Assembly: GCA_016649785.1 (NCBI GenBank)
Contig: JAENXB010000061.1
Location: forward strand, 1 to 13,081
DNA: 13,081 nt
Reading direction: 5' to 3'
Source: Flavobacteriaceae bacterium
GTDB lineage: Bacteria; Bacteroidota; Bacteroidia; Flavobacteriales; Flavobacteriaceae
Under the pieces are notes generated by a model. That model did not search any database and was not told the DNA's origin. It worked only from the letters and a program-made list of their open reading frames with translations. The position numbers and the translations under genes were made by a program. Numbering within the stretch: the first letter of the stretch is position 1; each line of letters begins with the position of its first letter. Below are positions 1-6,187 of this stretch, piece by piece.

Positions 1-1
1 G

Positions 2-76
2 CAAAGTGGTATCCAACCTATTGATGCCGGTAAAAATGCGATGGAAAATTCAAAATACAGAACCAATAATGGATAA
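2..76 (+). CDS. Possible 3' end of an upstream gene (partial, unidentified)
   Basis: An open frame enters from the left edge and stops with TAA at 74-76. It gives 24 residues containing PIDAGKNAMENSKYR, which reads like ordinary protein sequence. Another frame is also open, to a TAA at 102-104, so the choice rests only on amino-acid plausibility. No domain can be recognised from so short a piece. If real, it ends 92 bases before the DUF1080 gene on the same strand and could belong to the same carbohydrate-related group. Confidence 0.3.
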   Translation, partial: QSGIQPIDAGKNAMENSKYRTNNG

Positions 77-168
77 CGGACAACTTGATATAATGTTCAA
101 TTAAAAAAACGGGGGATGGCTAATTAAGTACTTGTTATTAAGAAGTTAAAACCATAAATGTTCAACAT

Positions 169-990
169 ATGAAACAATCAACTTTAATATTGATTTTTGC
201 AATTTTCAGCAACTGCGTCATATCTTTTGCACAAGATAACCAACAGTCAACTTATGGGGATAGAGTTGTAAAAAATGCTCCTATAGAATTATTTAATGGA
301 AAAAATTTAGACGGATGGTATTCTTTTCTTCAAAATCGTGGCCGGGACAATGACCCAAAGAAAGTCTTTACGGTCCAAGATGGGATGATACGGATTTCTG
401 GAGAAGAATGGGGGTGTATTACTACTGATAAAGAATATAAAGATTATAGGCTTATCACAGAATTTAAATGGGGTATGGCAACCCACGCACCTAGGCTGGA
501 AAATGCAAGAGACAGCGGTATTCTATTGCACTCAAAAGGAGAGGACGGTAGTAAGCAGGGAATATGGATGACCTCCATAGAATGTCAAATAATTGAAGGA
601 GGTACCGGCGATTTTATAGTGGTGGGCGATGGGAGTGATAAATTTGAAATTACATGTGCCGTGGCAAAGAAAAAACAGGGAAGTTCATTTGTTTTTCAAC
701 CTAACGGCCGTAAGGTGACAATAAAGGAAAATCGAATCAACTGGTTTGGGCGTGACCCAAATTGGAGGGATGTGATCGATTTTAAAGGCATAAACGATGT
801 TGAAAAACCAGCAGGGGAATGGAACCTATTGGAATGCGAGGTCAAAGGTGATGAAATCACTATTTTTCTTAACGGGACCTTGGTAAATAAAGCAACCAAT
901 GTAAAACCTTCTAAAGGACGCATCCAAATACAATCTGAAGCAGCTGAAATCTTTTTTAGACGTGTAGAGCTCATACCATTATCAAAATGA
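169..990 (+). CDS. Secreted DUF1080 / 3-keto-disaccharide hydrolase-like protein
   Basis: This 273-residue protein begins with a signal peptide (about residues 1-22, ending SFAQ) and is otherwise one DUF1080 domain (PF06439), a concanavalin/LamG-like beta-sandwich. Diagnostic pieces are the N-terminal IELFNGKNLDGW (39-50), a segment rich in D, G and W around 58-85, the central ARDSGILLHSK, and IECQIIEGGTGD. The C-terminal half (GEWNLLECEVKGDEITIFLNG) matches the family's usual ending and the length is normal. Some characterised members hydrolyse 3-keto-glycosides; others have no known reaction, so the substrate is inferred only at family level. It is expected in the periplasm or at the surface. 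The start at 169 is chosen because it opens directly onto the signal peptide. The NAD-dependent sugar enzyme that follows 171 bases later fits a sugar-processing role. Confidence 0.88.
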   Translation: MKQSTLILIFAIFSNCVISFAQDNQQSTYGDRVVKNAPIELFNGKNLDGWYSFLQNRGRDNDPKKVFTVQDGMIRISGEEWGCITTDKEYKDYRLITEFKWGMATHAPRLENARDSGILLHSKGEDGSKQGIWMTSIECQIIEGGTGDFIVVGDGSDKFEITCAVAKKKQGSSFVFQPNGRKVTIKENRINWFGRDPNWRDVIDFKGINDVEKPAGEWNLLECEVKGDEITIFLNGTLVNKATNVKPSKGRIQIQSEAAEIFFRRVELIPLSK

Positions 991-1161
991 TAATGCAGAA
1001 TTACTTAAAAGTTCTTTTTTGCACGGTTAAACTATCTCTCCGTTTGAAGACATACACCTTGAATAGAGAACTTGGACGCAATCATCGACCCTATTGTCTA
1101 TAGGCTCTGTAAATGGAAACTATGAAGAGCATAACGTTCGGACAAACAATATCAAATAAGT

Positions 1162-2121
1162 ATGAAAGCGATTGAAAAAAAAATCCTAGTTACTGGAGCC
1201 ACCGGAAAGGTAGGACAGGCTTTTATTAACGCCTTTTTTGGTGCCCCAAAACAAAAAGGAACCATAAGAGCCTTCTGTCATCAGCGCAGTTTAACCCCCA
1301 ATAGCCGTTTGGAGGTTATCCATGGTTCAATATCCGACAGGCCAACTGTACAAAAGGCCATGAAGGATATCACTCATGTGGTCCACTTGGCCACCACTAA
1401 GGAAGATTCTGAAACAATTATGGATGTTGCGATAAAGGGATTATTCTGGCTACTGGAAAGTTGTAGGAAAGCCAGTGGTTTCAAACGCTTTATATTGATT
1501 GGTGGAGATGCATCCTTGGGACATTATTTTTATCCGTACAAAAACCCAATCAATGAGCAGCAGGCCCATGCCGCCTATCCTGGATGTTATGCATTGTCAA
1601 AAGTACTTGAGGAAACTATGCTGCAGCAATATTACGTGCAATACAACCTTGATGGTACCTGTCTTCGTGCTCCTTGGATAATGCAAGGGGAGGATTTAAA
1701 GAAGCACCTTACATTTGGGAAACAGGTATTTGGTGTACCTGTATGGCACAAAATGATTAAGGCCCAAACCGCGTTGGAATATCAAAAAGTGAATATCATT
1801 CCTCTCATGCTAGATGCAAATGGAAACCCAATGAAAAGGAATATTGTGCATCTGAACGACCTTGTTTCTGCTATTTGCATCTCCTTGGATCACATTGAGG
1901 CAAGACAGCAAACCTTCAATATATCCATGGACGAGCCATTTAATTATGGGAAAGCAGCCGATTATCTTTTAAAAACTTGTAAGATTAAATCGGTAAAGAT
2001 GAAAACGAAATACCATTCTACCTGGCTTGATAACAATAAAGCAAAATTTTTACTTGGATGGCGGCCAGAATATGGATTAGAGCAAATGATAGATGAGGCT
2101 TGGGGGAATATCTCCTTATGA
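1162..2121 (+). CDS. NAD(P)-dependent epimerase/dehydratase (extended SDR)
   Basis: This 319-residue cytoplasmic protein has the extended-SDR fold. The N-terminal Rossmann motif KKILVTGATGKVGQAF (residues 7-22) carries GxxGxxG. Then come a VVHLATT segment after strand 4, and the catalytic YxxxK as YALSK in YPGCYALSKVLEETM. The C-terminal part contains NIVHLNDLVSAI and NISMDEPFNYGKAADYL, followed by a KAKFLLGWRPEYGLEQMIDEAW ending typical of nucleotide-sugar epimerases and sugar dehydrogenases. Substrate and reaction cannot be assigned from sequence alone. No signal peptide is present. It lies downstream of the DUF1080 gene on the same strand, which suggests, but does not prove, a shared sugar pathway. 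Confidence 0.88.
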   Translation: MKAIEKKILVTGATGKVGQAFINAFFGAPKQKGTIRAFCHQRSLTPNSRLEVIHGSISDRPTVQKAMKDITHVVHLATTKEDSETIMDVAIKGLFWLLESCRKASGFKRFILIGGDASLGHYFYPYKNPINEQQAHAAYPGCYALSKVLEETMLQQYYVQYNLDGTCLRAPWIMQGEDLKKHLTFGKQVFGVPVWHKMIKAQTALEYQKVNIIPLMLDANGNPMKRNIVHLNDLVSAICISLDHIEARQQTFNISMDEPFNYGKAADYLLKTCKIKSVKMKTKYHSTWLDNNKAKFLLGWRPEYGLEQMIDEAWGNISL

Positions 2122-2420
2122 CACTTTAGGGGCATTAAGGATGGTGTACATTAACTTCATGCACGATTCTTGGATCTTTTGATAACTTCGAAATTCATCT
2201 TCTATGGAATACATTCAGTACACTTAAGCCATAGTTAGGTACATAAAAATCAACATTCATTTTTTTTCTCCATATTCCCGACAAATAATTTTCCCAGTCA
2301 ATTTACTTCATATCTTTCTTTGATAAATGAGGCTTTTTGCCTGAAAATCCTTTAAAAGTTCCGGAAAATAAAAAAATATTGGCTTTTTATCGAGAAAACG
2401 ATGTGTTTCATCGAATTGTT
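2122..2420 (+). other. Intergenic region upstream of the small-protein cluster
   Basis: I see no convincing gene in these roughly 300 bases. A small hairpin-forming AGGC-TTTTT-GCCT lies at about 2331-2343. A short inverted repeat, CGATG/CATCG, lies at 2399-2413, just upstream of the -33 element of the next gene. The latter could be an operator, but its arms are only five bases long, so this is weak. Confidence 0.35.
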
Positions 2421-2451
2421 TTGATACCTAGATTCTTTTAAAATATGTTTG
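2421..2451 (+). promoter_or_regulatory. Bacteroidota-type promoter of the first small secreted protein
   Basis: TTG at 2421-2423 (within TTTTG) is followed after 20 bases by TATGTTTG at 2444-2451. This is a perfect match to the Bacteroidota -7 consensus TAnnTTTG at usual spacing. Transcription would begin near 2457, leaving a leader of about 26 bases. The box covers the ATG at 2445, which argues against that upstream codon being the translation start and in favour of 2484. Confidence 0.65.
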
Positions 2452-2483
2452 TTACTGCGCCCCAAGTTATTACTAACCTAATT

Positions 2484-2756
2484 ATGAAGAGAATAGTACT
2501 TTTTATTGTGACATTGCTCTCATTATCTTCTTATGCCCTTGCCCAGACGTGTGCAACTGCTGGGTTTAAATATTGCAATGGGGGATGTTATCCCGCAGCA
2601 GATTGCAAGCAAGGCGGTCCACCACCTCCTGGACTTGTTCTTCCCATAGATTCTAACATTTATTTACTTATGGCAGCAGGACTTGGTCTTGGAATTTATT
2701 TTTTGGGATTTGCAGGTAAGAAATTCCCTGCTTCAATTTCCGCATCTAGTGAATAG
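2484..2756 (+). CDS. Small secreted protein with PID-CTERM-like sorting signal (copy 1, Cys-containing)
   Basis: This 90-residue protein has three parts. Residues 1-21 are a signal peptide (MKRIVLFIVTLLSLSSYALAQ). Residues 22-45 are a short passenger with four cysteines at 23, 31, 35 and 41 (spacing C-x7-C-x3-C-x5-C). Residues 46-90 form the C-terminal module: GGPPPPGLVLPID, a hydrophobic helix (about 59-76, NIYLLMAAGLGLGIYFL) and a basic GKKF followed by a short tail. A Pro/Asp motif, membrane helix and basic cluster are the layout of exosortase/PEP-CTERM-type sorting signals. I recall NCBI naming this flavobacterial class PID-CTERM, but could not check. The start at 2484 is preferred over the ATG at 2445, which sits in the -7 promoter box and would put 13 residues before the signal peptide. 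The four cysteines could form two disulfides. Function is unknown. Confidence 0.8.
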   Translation: MKRIVLFIVTLLSLSSYALAQTCATAGFKYCNGGCYPAADCKQGGPPPPGLVLPIDSNIYLLMAAGLGLGIYFLGFAGKKFPASISASSE

Positions 2757-2887
2757 AATAATTTTGTAGCATCCTATCAGTAAATTATTTATCTTTATTA
2801 CTCAGTTTATTTTATCCTTCCCCAACTTAGAAAAATTTTCTGATTGAAATTCTAAAGTTCTCCCCACACAAAGCTTTTTGGTTATAA

Positions 2888-2923
2888 AAAATTGTTGTAA
2901 TTCATTTTGCACGGTTATGAAAA
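2888..2923 (+). promoter_or_regulatory. Conserved leader block of small secreted protein copy 2
   Basis: This 36-nt segment ends inside the start codon region of copy 2. It aligns without gaps to 3321-3356 in front of copy 3, with 31 of 36 positions identical. The shared core is AAAATTGTTGTA, then CATT, then GCACG and TTATGAAAA. It may be a leader or translation-initiation element, or contain promoter bases: TTCATTTTG at 2901-2909 loosely resembles the -7 box, with a TTG at 2878-2880. In the promoter reading, the transcript would be almost leaderless. Confidence 0.5.
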
Positions 2924-3159
2924 TAATAGCGCCAAATATTATCCTTTTGTCAGTATTCATAATAATGATATCTACCTGTACCTGGGCTCAAAATAAAGAA
3001 CTTCCCGAGCCTCAGATGAACTCTGGCCCGGGGGGACCTCCTCCTCCGGGGCTAGAACTCCCTTTGGATACTAATATAATCTTTCTTTTGGTCGCTGGAA
3101 TTTGCCTGGGGATCTATTTTCTTACAGTTTCCGGGAAAAAATTTCCCTCAATTCATTGA
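2917..3159 (+). CDS. Small secreted protein with PID-CTERM-like sorting signal (copy 2)
   Basis: This 80-residue protein starts at the ATG at 2917. An in-frame TTG further upstream (2878) would add a non-signal extension. Residues 1-25 are a signal peptide ending CTWAQ. The passenger is only about 15 residues and includes LPEPQM (29-34). Residues 39-51 are GGPPPPGLELPLD, followed by a hydrophobic helix NIIFLLVAGICLGIYFL (53-69) and the basic SGKKF near the C-terminus. The key motif is P-L-D here rather than P-I-D. It shares LPEPQM with copy 3 and the whole C-terminal module with copies 1 and 3. After signal-peptide removal and a putative cleavage near the PLD, only some 25 residues would remain. 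No enzymatic function is suggested. Confidence 0.78.
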   Translation: MKIIAPNIILLSVFIIMISTCTWAQNKELPEPQMNSGPGGPPPPGLELPLDTNIIFLLVAGICLGIYFLTVSGKKFPSIH

Positions 3160-3189
3160 TCTTTTTATTCCCCCAAATATTCGGTTCTG

Positions 3190-3210
3190 CCGGTTTAATT
3201 AACCGGTTTT
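3190..3210 (+). terminator. Likely terminator of small protein copy 2
   Basis: CCGGTT (3190-3195) and AACCGG (3201-3206) form a six-base-pair hairpin with a five-base loop, followed by a T-rich run (TTTT, then GGATTTTT). It lies about 30 bases after the copy 2 stop codon, so copies 2 and 3 are probably transcribed separately. Confidence 0.5.
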
Positions 3211-3219
3211 GGATTTTTA

Positions 3220-3257
3220 ACCTAATTCCAACAGCTTAATTAACCCCCGAATTAGGT
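3220..3257. repeat. Nine-base inverted repeat between small-protein genes
   Basis: ACCTAATTC (3220-3228) and GAATTAGGT (3249-3257) are perfect complements around a 20-base loop. A locally GC-rich stretch, CCCGGTGCGGCTTGGC, follows at about 3268-3284. It could be a structured leader or an operator for copy 3, but nothing identifies it. Confidence 0.4.
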
Positions 3258-3320
3258 CTTTACCAGTCCCGGTGCGGCTTGGCAGGAAATGGTCAAATTC
3301 TTGTTATGCGTATGTTTTTT

Positions 3321-3356
3321 AAAATTGTTGTAGTACATTACGCACGATTATGAAAA
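3321..3356 (+). promoter_or_regulatory. Conserved leader block of small secreted protein copy 3
   Basis: This is the partner of the 2888-2923 block: 31 of 36 bases are identical without gaps, ending in TTATGAAAA over the start codon. A TATGTTTT at 3311-3318 just upstream matches seven of eight positions of the TAnnTTTG -7 consensus. It ends 31 bases before the ATG, much like the 32 bases in copy 1, so the block may be the transcribed leader rather than the promoter itself. Confidence 0.5.
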
Positions 3357-3589
3357 GACGAGTGCGGCATAGAATTCTTTCATCGATAATTGTGATGCTT
3401 TTGTCGATGATCTCATGGGGACAATCCCATTCCCATAAGCTTCCCGAACCGCAGATGACTACTGATGATGTAAGTGGTGAACCACCGCCTCCAGGCTTAA
3501 TACTTCCTATAGACGATAATATTTATTTATTGGCAACCGCCGGTCTTGCGCTGGGTATTTACTTTTTAAGGATCAGAAAAATTTCTTAG
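3350..3589 (+). CDS. Small secreted protein with PID-CTERM-like sorting signal (copy 3)
   Basis: This 79-residue protein has a signal peptide with a strongly basic start (MKRRVRHR) and a hydrophobic core ending SWGQ at residue 25. The passenger contains SHSHK and LPEPQM (31-36), then GEPPPPGLILPID (43-55). A hydrophobic helix NIYLLATAGLALGIYFL (57-73) and a basic end RIRKIS close the protein. The sorting-like module matches copy 1 more closely than copy 2 (PID, NIYLL), whereas the passenger matches copy 2. The C-terminal tail is the shortest of the three. Its TAG stop (3587-3589) overlaps the ribE stop on the other strand, leaving no room for a private terminator. Confidence 0.8.
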   Translation: MKRRVRHRILSSIIVMLLSMISWGQSHSHKLPEPQMTTDDVSGEPPPPGLILPIDDNIYLLATAGLALGIYFLRIRKIS

Positions 3590-4173
3590 GAAAGCTCGGT
3601 CAATCGTTTTACGTATTTCCCTATCACATCAAATTCCAGGTTTACCTTATCGCCTTGTTTGAGTTGTTTAAAATTGGTGTTGCTATAAGTGTAGGGAATA
3701 ATGGCTACGCTAAATTCGTTCAGTTTAGAATTTACCACCGTCAGGCTCACTCCGTCAATAGTAATAGAACCCTTTTCTATGGTAATATTGTGCATCCCGG
3801 GATTATATTCAAAGGTGAAAAGCCAGCTTCCGTTTTCCTCTTTAATGTTTTTGCAAATCCCTGTCTGGTCAACATGGCCTTGTACAATATGGCCGTCCAG
3901 GCGGTCGCCAAGGATCATCGCGCGCTCCAGGTTCACCCGGTCGCCTTGCTTCAAATTTCCAAGATTAGTCTTTTCCTGGGTCTCCTTAATTGCGGTAACA
4001 GTGTAAATCCCGTCTTTAATATCAACTACCGTCAGGCAAACTCCATTGTGAGCCACGCTTTGATCGATTTTTAATTCGGGTACCATTTTAGCGGCAATTT
4101 TTATATTGAGATTGCCATTTTCACGGGCACTTTCAATAACTTCTCCTACTTCTTCAATAATTCCTGTAAACAT
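3586..4173 (-). CDS. ribE: Riboflavin synthase alpha chain
   Basis: This 195-residue enzyme dismutates two 6,7-dimethyl-8-ribityllumazine molecules into riboflavin and a pyrimidinedione. It shows the two tandem lumazine-binding domains of the family. The first starts with the classic MFTGIIEEVGEV and contains NGVCLTV (43-49). The second starts around GHIVQGHVDQTG (94-105) and contains IDGVSLTVV. Length is normal and the N-terminal MFTGIIE fixes the start. The enzyme normally works as a cytoplasmic homotrimer. It diverges from pdxA with only 60 bases between start codons. I see no FMN riboswitch in that short space. Its 3' end converges on small protein copy 3 with overlapping stop codons. Confidence 0.96.
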   Translation of the reverse strand: MFTGIIEEVGEVIESARENGNLNIKIAAKMVPELKIDQSVAHNGVCLTVVDIKDGIYTVTAIKETQEKTNLGNLKQGDRVNLERAMILGDRLDGHIVQGHVDQTGICKNIKEENGSWLFTFEYNPGMHNITIEKGSITIDGVSLTVVNSKLNEFSVAIIPYTYSNTNFKQLKQGDKVNLEFDVIGKYVKRLTELS

Positions 4174-4189
4174 ATTTATGGATTATTCT

Positions 4190-4197
4190 TACATTTG
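4190..4197 (+). promoter_or_regulatory. -7 promoter element for pdxA
   Basis: TACATTTG matches TAnnTTTG exactly and lies 36 bases before the pdxA start, in the 60-base space divergent from ribE. No good TTG -33 element is seen at the usual distance, which would lie inside the ribE start region. Confidence 0.45.
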
Positions 4198-4233
4198 TGG
4201 TGTAAAAATAGAAATAAAAAACGGGGATAATTT

Positions 4234-5280
4234 ATGAAGTCTGCTGAAAAATTGAAACTGGGAATAAGTATAGGGGATTTAAATGGGATTGGAGGCGAAA
4301 TAGTGCTGAAGACCTTTGACGATTCCCGGATGCTGGATTTTTGTACCCCGGTTATTTTTGCTTCGGTAAAAACCTTGAGCTTTTTAAAAAAACATTTTAA
4401 CCTTTCCCTGAATTTCCAGGGAATTGACAAAGCTTCCGAAGCTATTGAAGGAAAGATAAACATAGTGAACGTCTGGAAGGAAAATGTGCCCATAAATTTT
4501 GGTGCCGAAGATCCCGAAATTGGGAACTACGCTTTTAAATCCCTGGAAGCTGCAACCGCGGCCCTGAAGAATGATGAGGTAGATGTATTGGTAACCGCTC
4601 CCATCAACAAAAATACGATCCAGTCTGAAAACTTTCAATTCCCGGGCCATACAGATTATCTGGCGAAGGAATTAAACGGAGAAAGCCTGATGTTTATGAT
4701 CACCGATGATCTTAAAGTAGGTTTGCTTACAGATCACGTTCCTCTTAAAGATATTGCCGGGAAAATTACTCCCGAATTGATCGAGAAGAAAATCGCGATC
4801 ATAAAAAAGACCCTTCAGCAGGATTTCAGGATCTCCAAACCTAAGATCGCTGTTTTGGGGATCAATCCGCACAGTGGGGATAATGGATTAATTGGGAAGG
4901 AAGATGAAGATGTCTTAAAGCCCACCCTTCAAAAATTACGGGAAAAAGGAATCCTGGTATATGGACCTTATGCCGCCGATAGTTTTTTTGGTTCAAAAAA
5001 CCATGAGAGTTTTGATGCCGTTGTGGCTTCCTATCACGACCAGGGACTTATTCCATTTAAAACTTTGTCCTTTGGGGAAGGCGTAAACTTTACCGCCGGT
5101 TTAAGCAAGGTGAGAACTTCACCCGATCACGGAACTGCTTTTGATATTGCCGGTAAAGATTGCGCAAATATCAATTCGTTTAAGGAAGCCGTTTTTAAGG
5201 CCATTGAAATTTATCATACTAGAAAGGAATATAAAAAACTCACCAAAAACCCCCTTAAAAAACAGACCAAAAAGATATAA
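4234..5280 (+). CDS. pdxA: 4-hydroxythreonine-4-phosphate dehydrogenase
   Basis: This 348-residue enzyme oxidises 4-phosphohydroxy-L-threonine with NAD in the DXP-dependent pyridoxal phosphate pathway. The N-terminal LGISIGDLNGIGGEIVLK is characteristic. The three metal-binding histidines are visible: H139 in FPGHTDYLA, H168 in LLTDHVPLKD and H268 in SYHDQGLIPFK. The substrate-loop region GVNFTAGLSKVRTSPDHGTAFDIAGK is also present, and the length fits the family. It ends in a lysine-rich tail (KKQTKKI) that may be lineage-specific. It probably has its own promoter in the ribE-pdxA gap, and the next gene begins 95 bases later from a separate promoter. Confidence 0.96.
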   Translation: MKSAEKLKLGISIGDLNGIGGEIVLKTFDDSRMLDFCTPVIFASVKTLSFLKKHFNLSLNFQGIDKASEAIEGKINIVNVWKENVPINFGAEDPEIGNYAFKSLEAATAALKNDEVDVLVTAPINKNTIQSENFQFPGHTDYLAKELNGESLMFMITDDLKVGLLTDHVPLKDIAGKITPELIEKKIAIIKKTLQQDFRISKPKIAVLGINPHSGDNGLIGKEDEDVLKPTLQKLREKGILVYGPYAADSFFGSKNHESFDAVVASYHDQGLIPFKTLSFGEGVNFTAGLSKVRTSPDHGTAFDIAGKDCANINSFKEAVFKAIEIYHTRKEYKKLTKNPLKKQTKKI

Positions 5281-5322
5281 ACAAAAATTTGTTTATAAAG
5301 AACCTTTATTCAATATATTTAA

Positions 5323-5330
5323 TATCTTTG
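5323..5330 (+). promoter_or_regulatory. -7 promoter element for yceD-rpmF
   Basis: TATCTTTG is an exact TAnnTTTG box followed by C, 45 bases before the yceD start. Transcription would start near 5336. No clear TTG lies 17-23 bases upstream, so the -33 part is uncertain. Confidence 0.5.
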
Positions 5331-5341
5331 CGCCTGCCTTT

Positions 5342-5355
5342 TCCGGAGGGCCGGA
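5342..5355 (+). other. Small hairpin in the yceD-rpmF leader
   Basis: TCCGG and CCGGA pair around an AGGG loop, giving a compact GC-rich hairpin in an otherwise AT-rich leader of about 40 bases. It starts some 20 bases before the yceD ATG. It could affect translation or message stability; no known regulator is implied. Confidence 0.35.
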
Positions 5356-5375
5356 CGCTCGAAAAAGATGATGTT

Positions 5376-5924
5376 ATGAAGAAATTAGCGGCGTTTTTAA
5401 TCCCGTTTGTGGGGTTAAAACAAGGAAAGCACGAGTTTGAGTACCTTATAGATAGAGAGTTCTTTGAGCATTTTGAATACGATGATTTTAACAGTGCCAA
5501 TGTAAAAATTGATTTGCTGTTTGAGAAAAAGAGTACCATAATGGAGCTTACTTTTAAAGCTGTAGGAGTGGTAAACGTGAATTGTGACCTTACCAATGAG
5601 CCTTATGATCAGTCAATTGATGCTGAATTAACGCTGGTGGTCAAGTTTGGCGATAGCTTTAATGACGACAATGAGGAGTTGCTTATTTTGCCTCACTCTG
5701 AATATCAGTTAAATGTCGCTCAATACATTTATGAATTAATCGTGTTGTCAGTTCCATTAAAAAGGGTTCATCCCGGAGTATTAGATGGAACGCTCAAGAG
5801 TGAAGTACTCGAAAAGTTAGAAGAATTAAGTCCAAAAGAGGATCAAGATATTGAAGAGAATGATAACGGGGAAGAAATTGATCCCCGGTGGAATAAATTA
5901 AAAAAATTATTAAACGATAAATAA
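5376..5924 (+). CDS. yceD: YceD/DUF177 family protein
   Basis: This 182-residue cytoplasmic protein belongs to the DUF177 (YceD) family, almost always encoded just before ribosomal protein L32. In plants and bacteria the family is linked to 23S rRNA accumulation; the exact role is unsettled. The typical flavobacterial start is visible: IPFVGLKQGKHEFEYLIDREFFEHF. The central part has VNVNCDLTNEPYDQSIDAEL with its single cysteine, and the acidic C-terminus ends in DPRWNKLKKLL. The ATG at 5376 is chosen because it gives the family's usual beginning; an upstream TTG at 5289 lies before the -7 promoter box. rpmF follows nine bases later, so the two are one operon. Confidence 0.9.
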   Translation: MKKLAAFLIPFVGLKQGKHEFEYLIDREFFEHFEYDDFNSANVKIDLLFEKKSTIMELTFKAVGVVNVNCDLTNEPYDQSIDAELTLVVKFGDSFNDDNEELLILPHSEYQLNVAQYIYELIVLSVPLKRVHPGVLDGTLKSEVLEKLEELSPKEDQDIEENDNGEEIDPRWNKLKKLLNDK

Positions 5925-5933
5925 TACGTAACA

Positions 5934-6131
5934 ATGGCACATCCTAAGAGAAAAACCTCCAAAACCAGAAGAGATAAAAGAAGAACCCATTATAAAGCTT
6001 CTGTTCCACAAATTGCCAAAGATCCTACTACTGGAGAAGCACATTTGTATCACAGGGCACATTGGTTTGAAGATAAATTATATTACCGCGGACAAGTGTT
6101 AATAGACAATACCCAAGAAGTAGAAGCATAA
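5934..6131 (+). CDS. rpmF: 50S ribosomal protein L32
   Basis: This 65-residue basic protein begins MAHPKRKTSKTRRDKRRTHY, the standard L32 start, and continues with the Bacteroidota-type ending (LYHRAHWFEDKLYYRGQVL). There are no cysteines, so it is the zinc-free form. It is the second gene of the yceD-rpmF operon and is followed directly by a strong terminator. Confidence 0.96.
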   Translation: MAHPKRKTSKTRRDKRRTHYKASVPQIAKDPTTGEAHLYHRAHWFEDKLYYRGQVLIDNTQEVEA

Positions 6132-6150
6132 AAAACAACTTTGATATTAC

Positions 6151-6180
6151 AAAAAACTCTCACCTGGTGAGAGTTTTTTG
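6151..6180 (+). terminator. Rho-independent terminator after rpmF
   Basis: AAAAAACTCTCA and TGAGAGTTTTTT pair perfectly over 12 bases around CCTGG. The right arm ends in six T residues. The symmetric A/T flanks mean it could act in both directions. Confidence 0.88.
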
Positions 6181-6187
6181 GTTTAAG

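Noticed and set aside
2445..2483. Upstream ATG that would lengthen small protein copy 1 by 13 residues
   Set aside because: The codon lies inside a perfect TATGTTTG -7 box and would place non-signal residues before a clear signal peptide starting at 2484.
2917..2982. Possible lipoprotein lipobox (ISTC) in small protein copy 2
   Set aside because: The residue before the cysteine is Thr rather than Gly, Ala or Ser. A normal cleavage after WAQ fits better, and copies 1 and 3 have no such cysteine.
3655..4074. Plus-strand open frames of 139 and 101 codons opposite ribE
   Set aside because: They are antisense to a clear riboflavin synthase, show no recognisable domain and are best explained as coding shadows.
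4174..4233. FMN riboswitch for ribE
   Set aside because: Only 60 bases separate ribE from pdxA and none of the conserved RFN-element blocks are visible.
4176..4493. Minus-strand open frame opposite the pdxA start
   Set aside because: It overlaps the conserved PdxA N-terminus and has no protein-like pattern.
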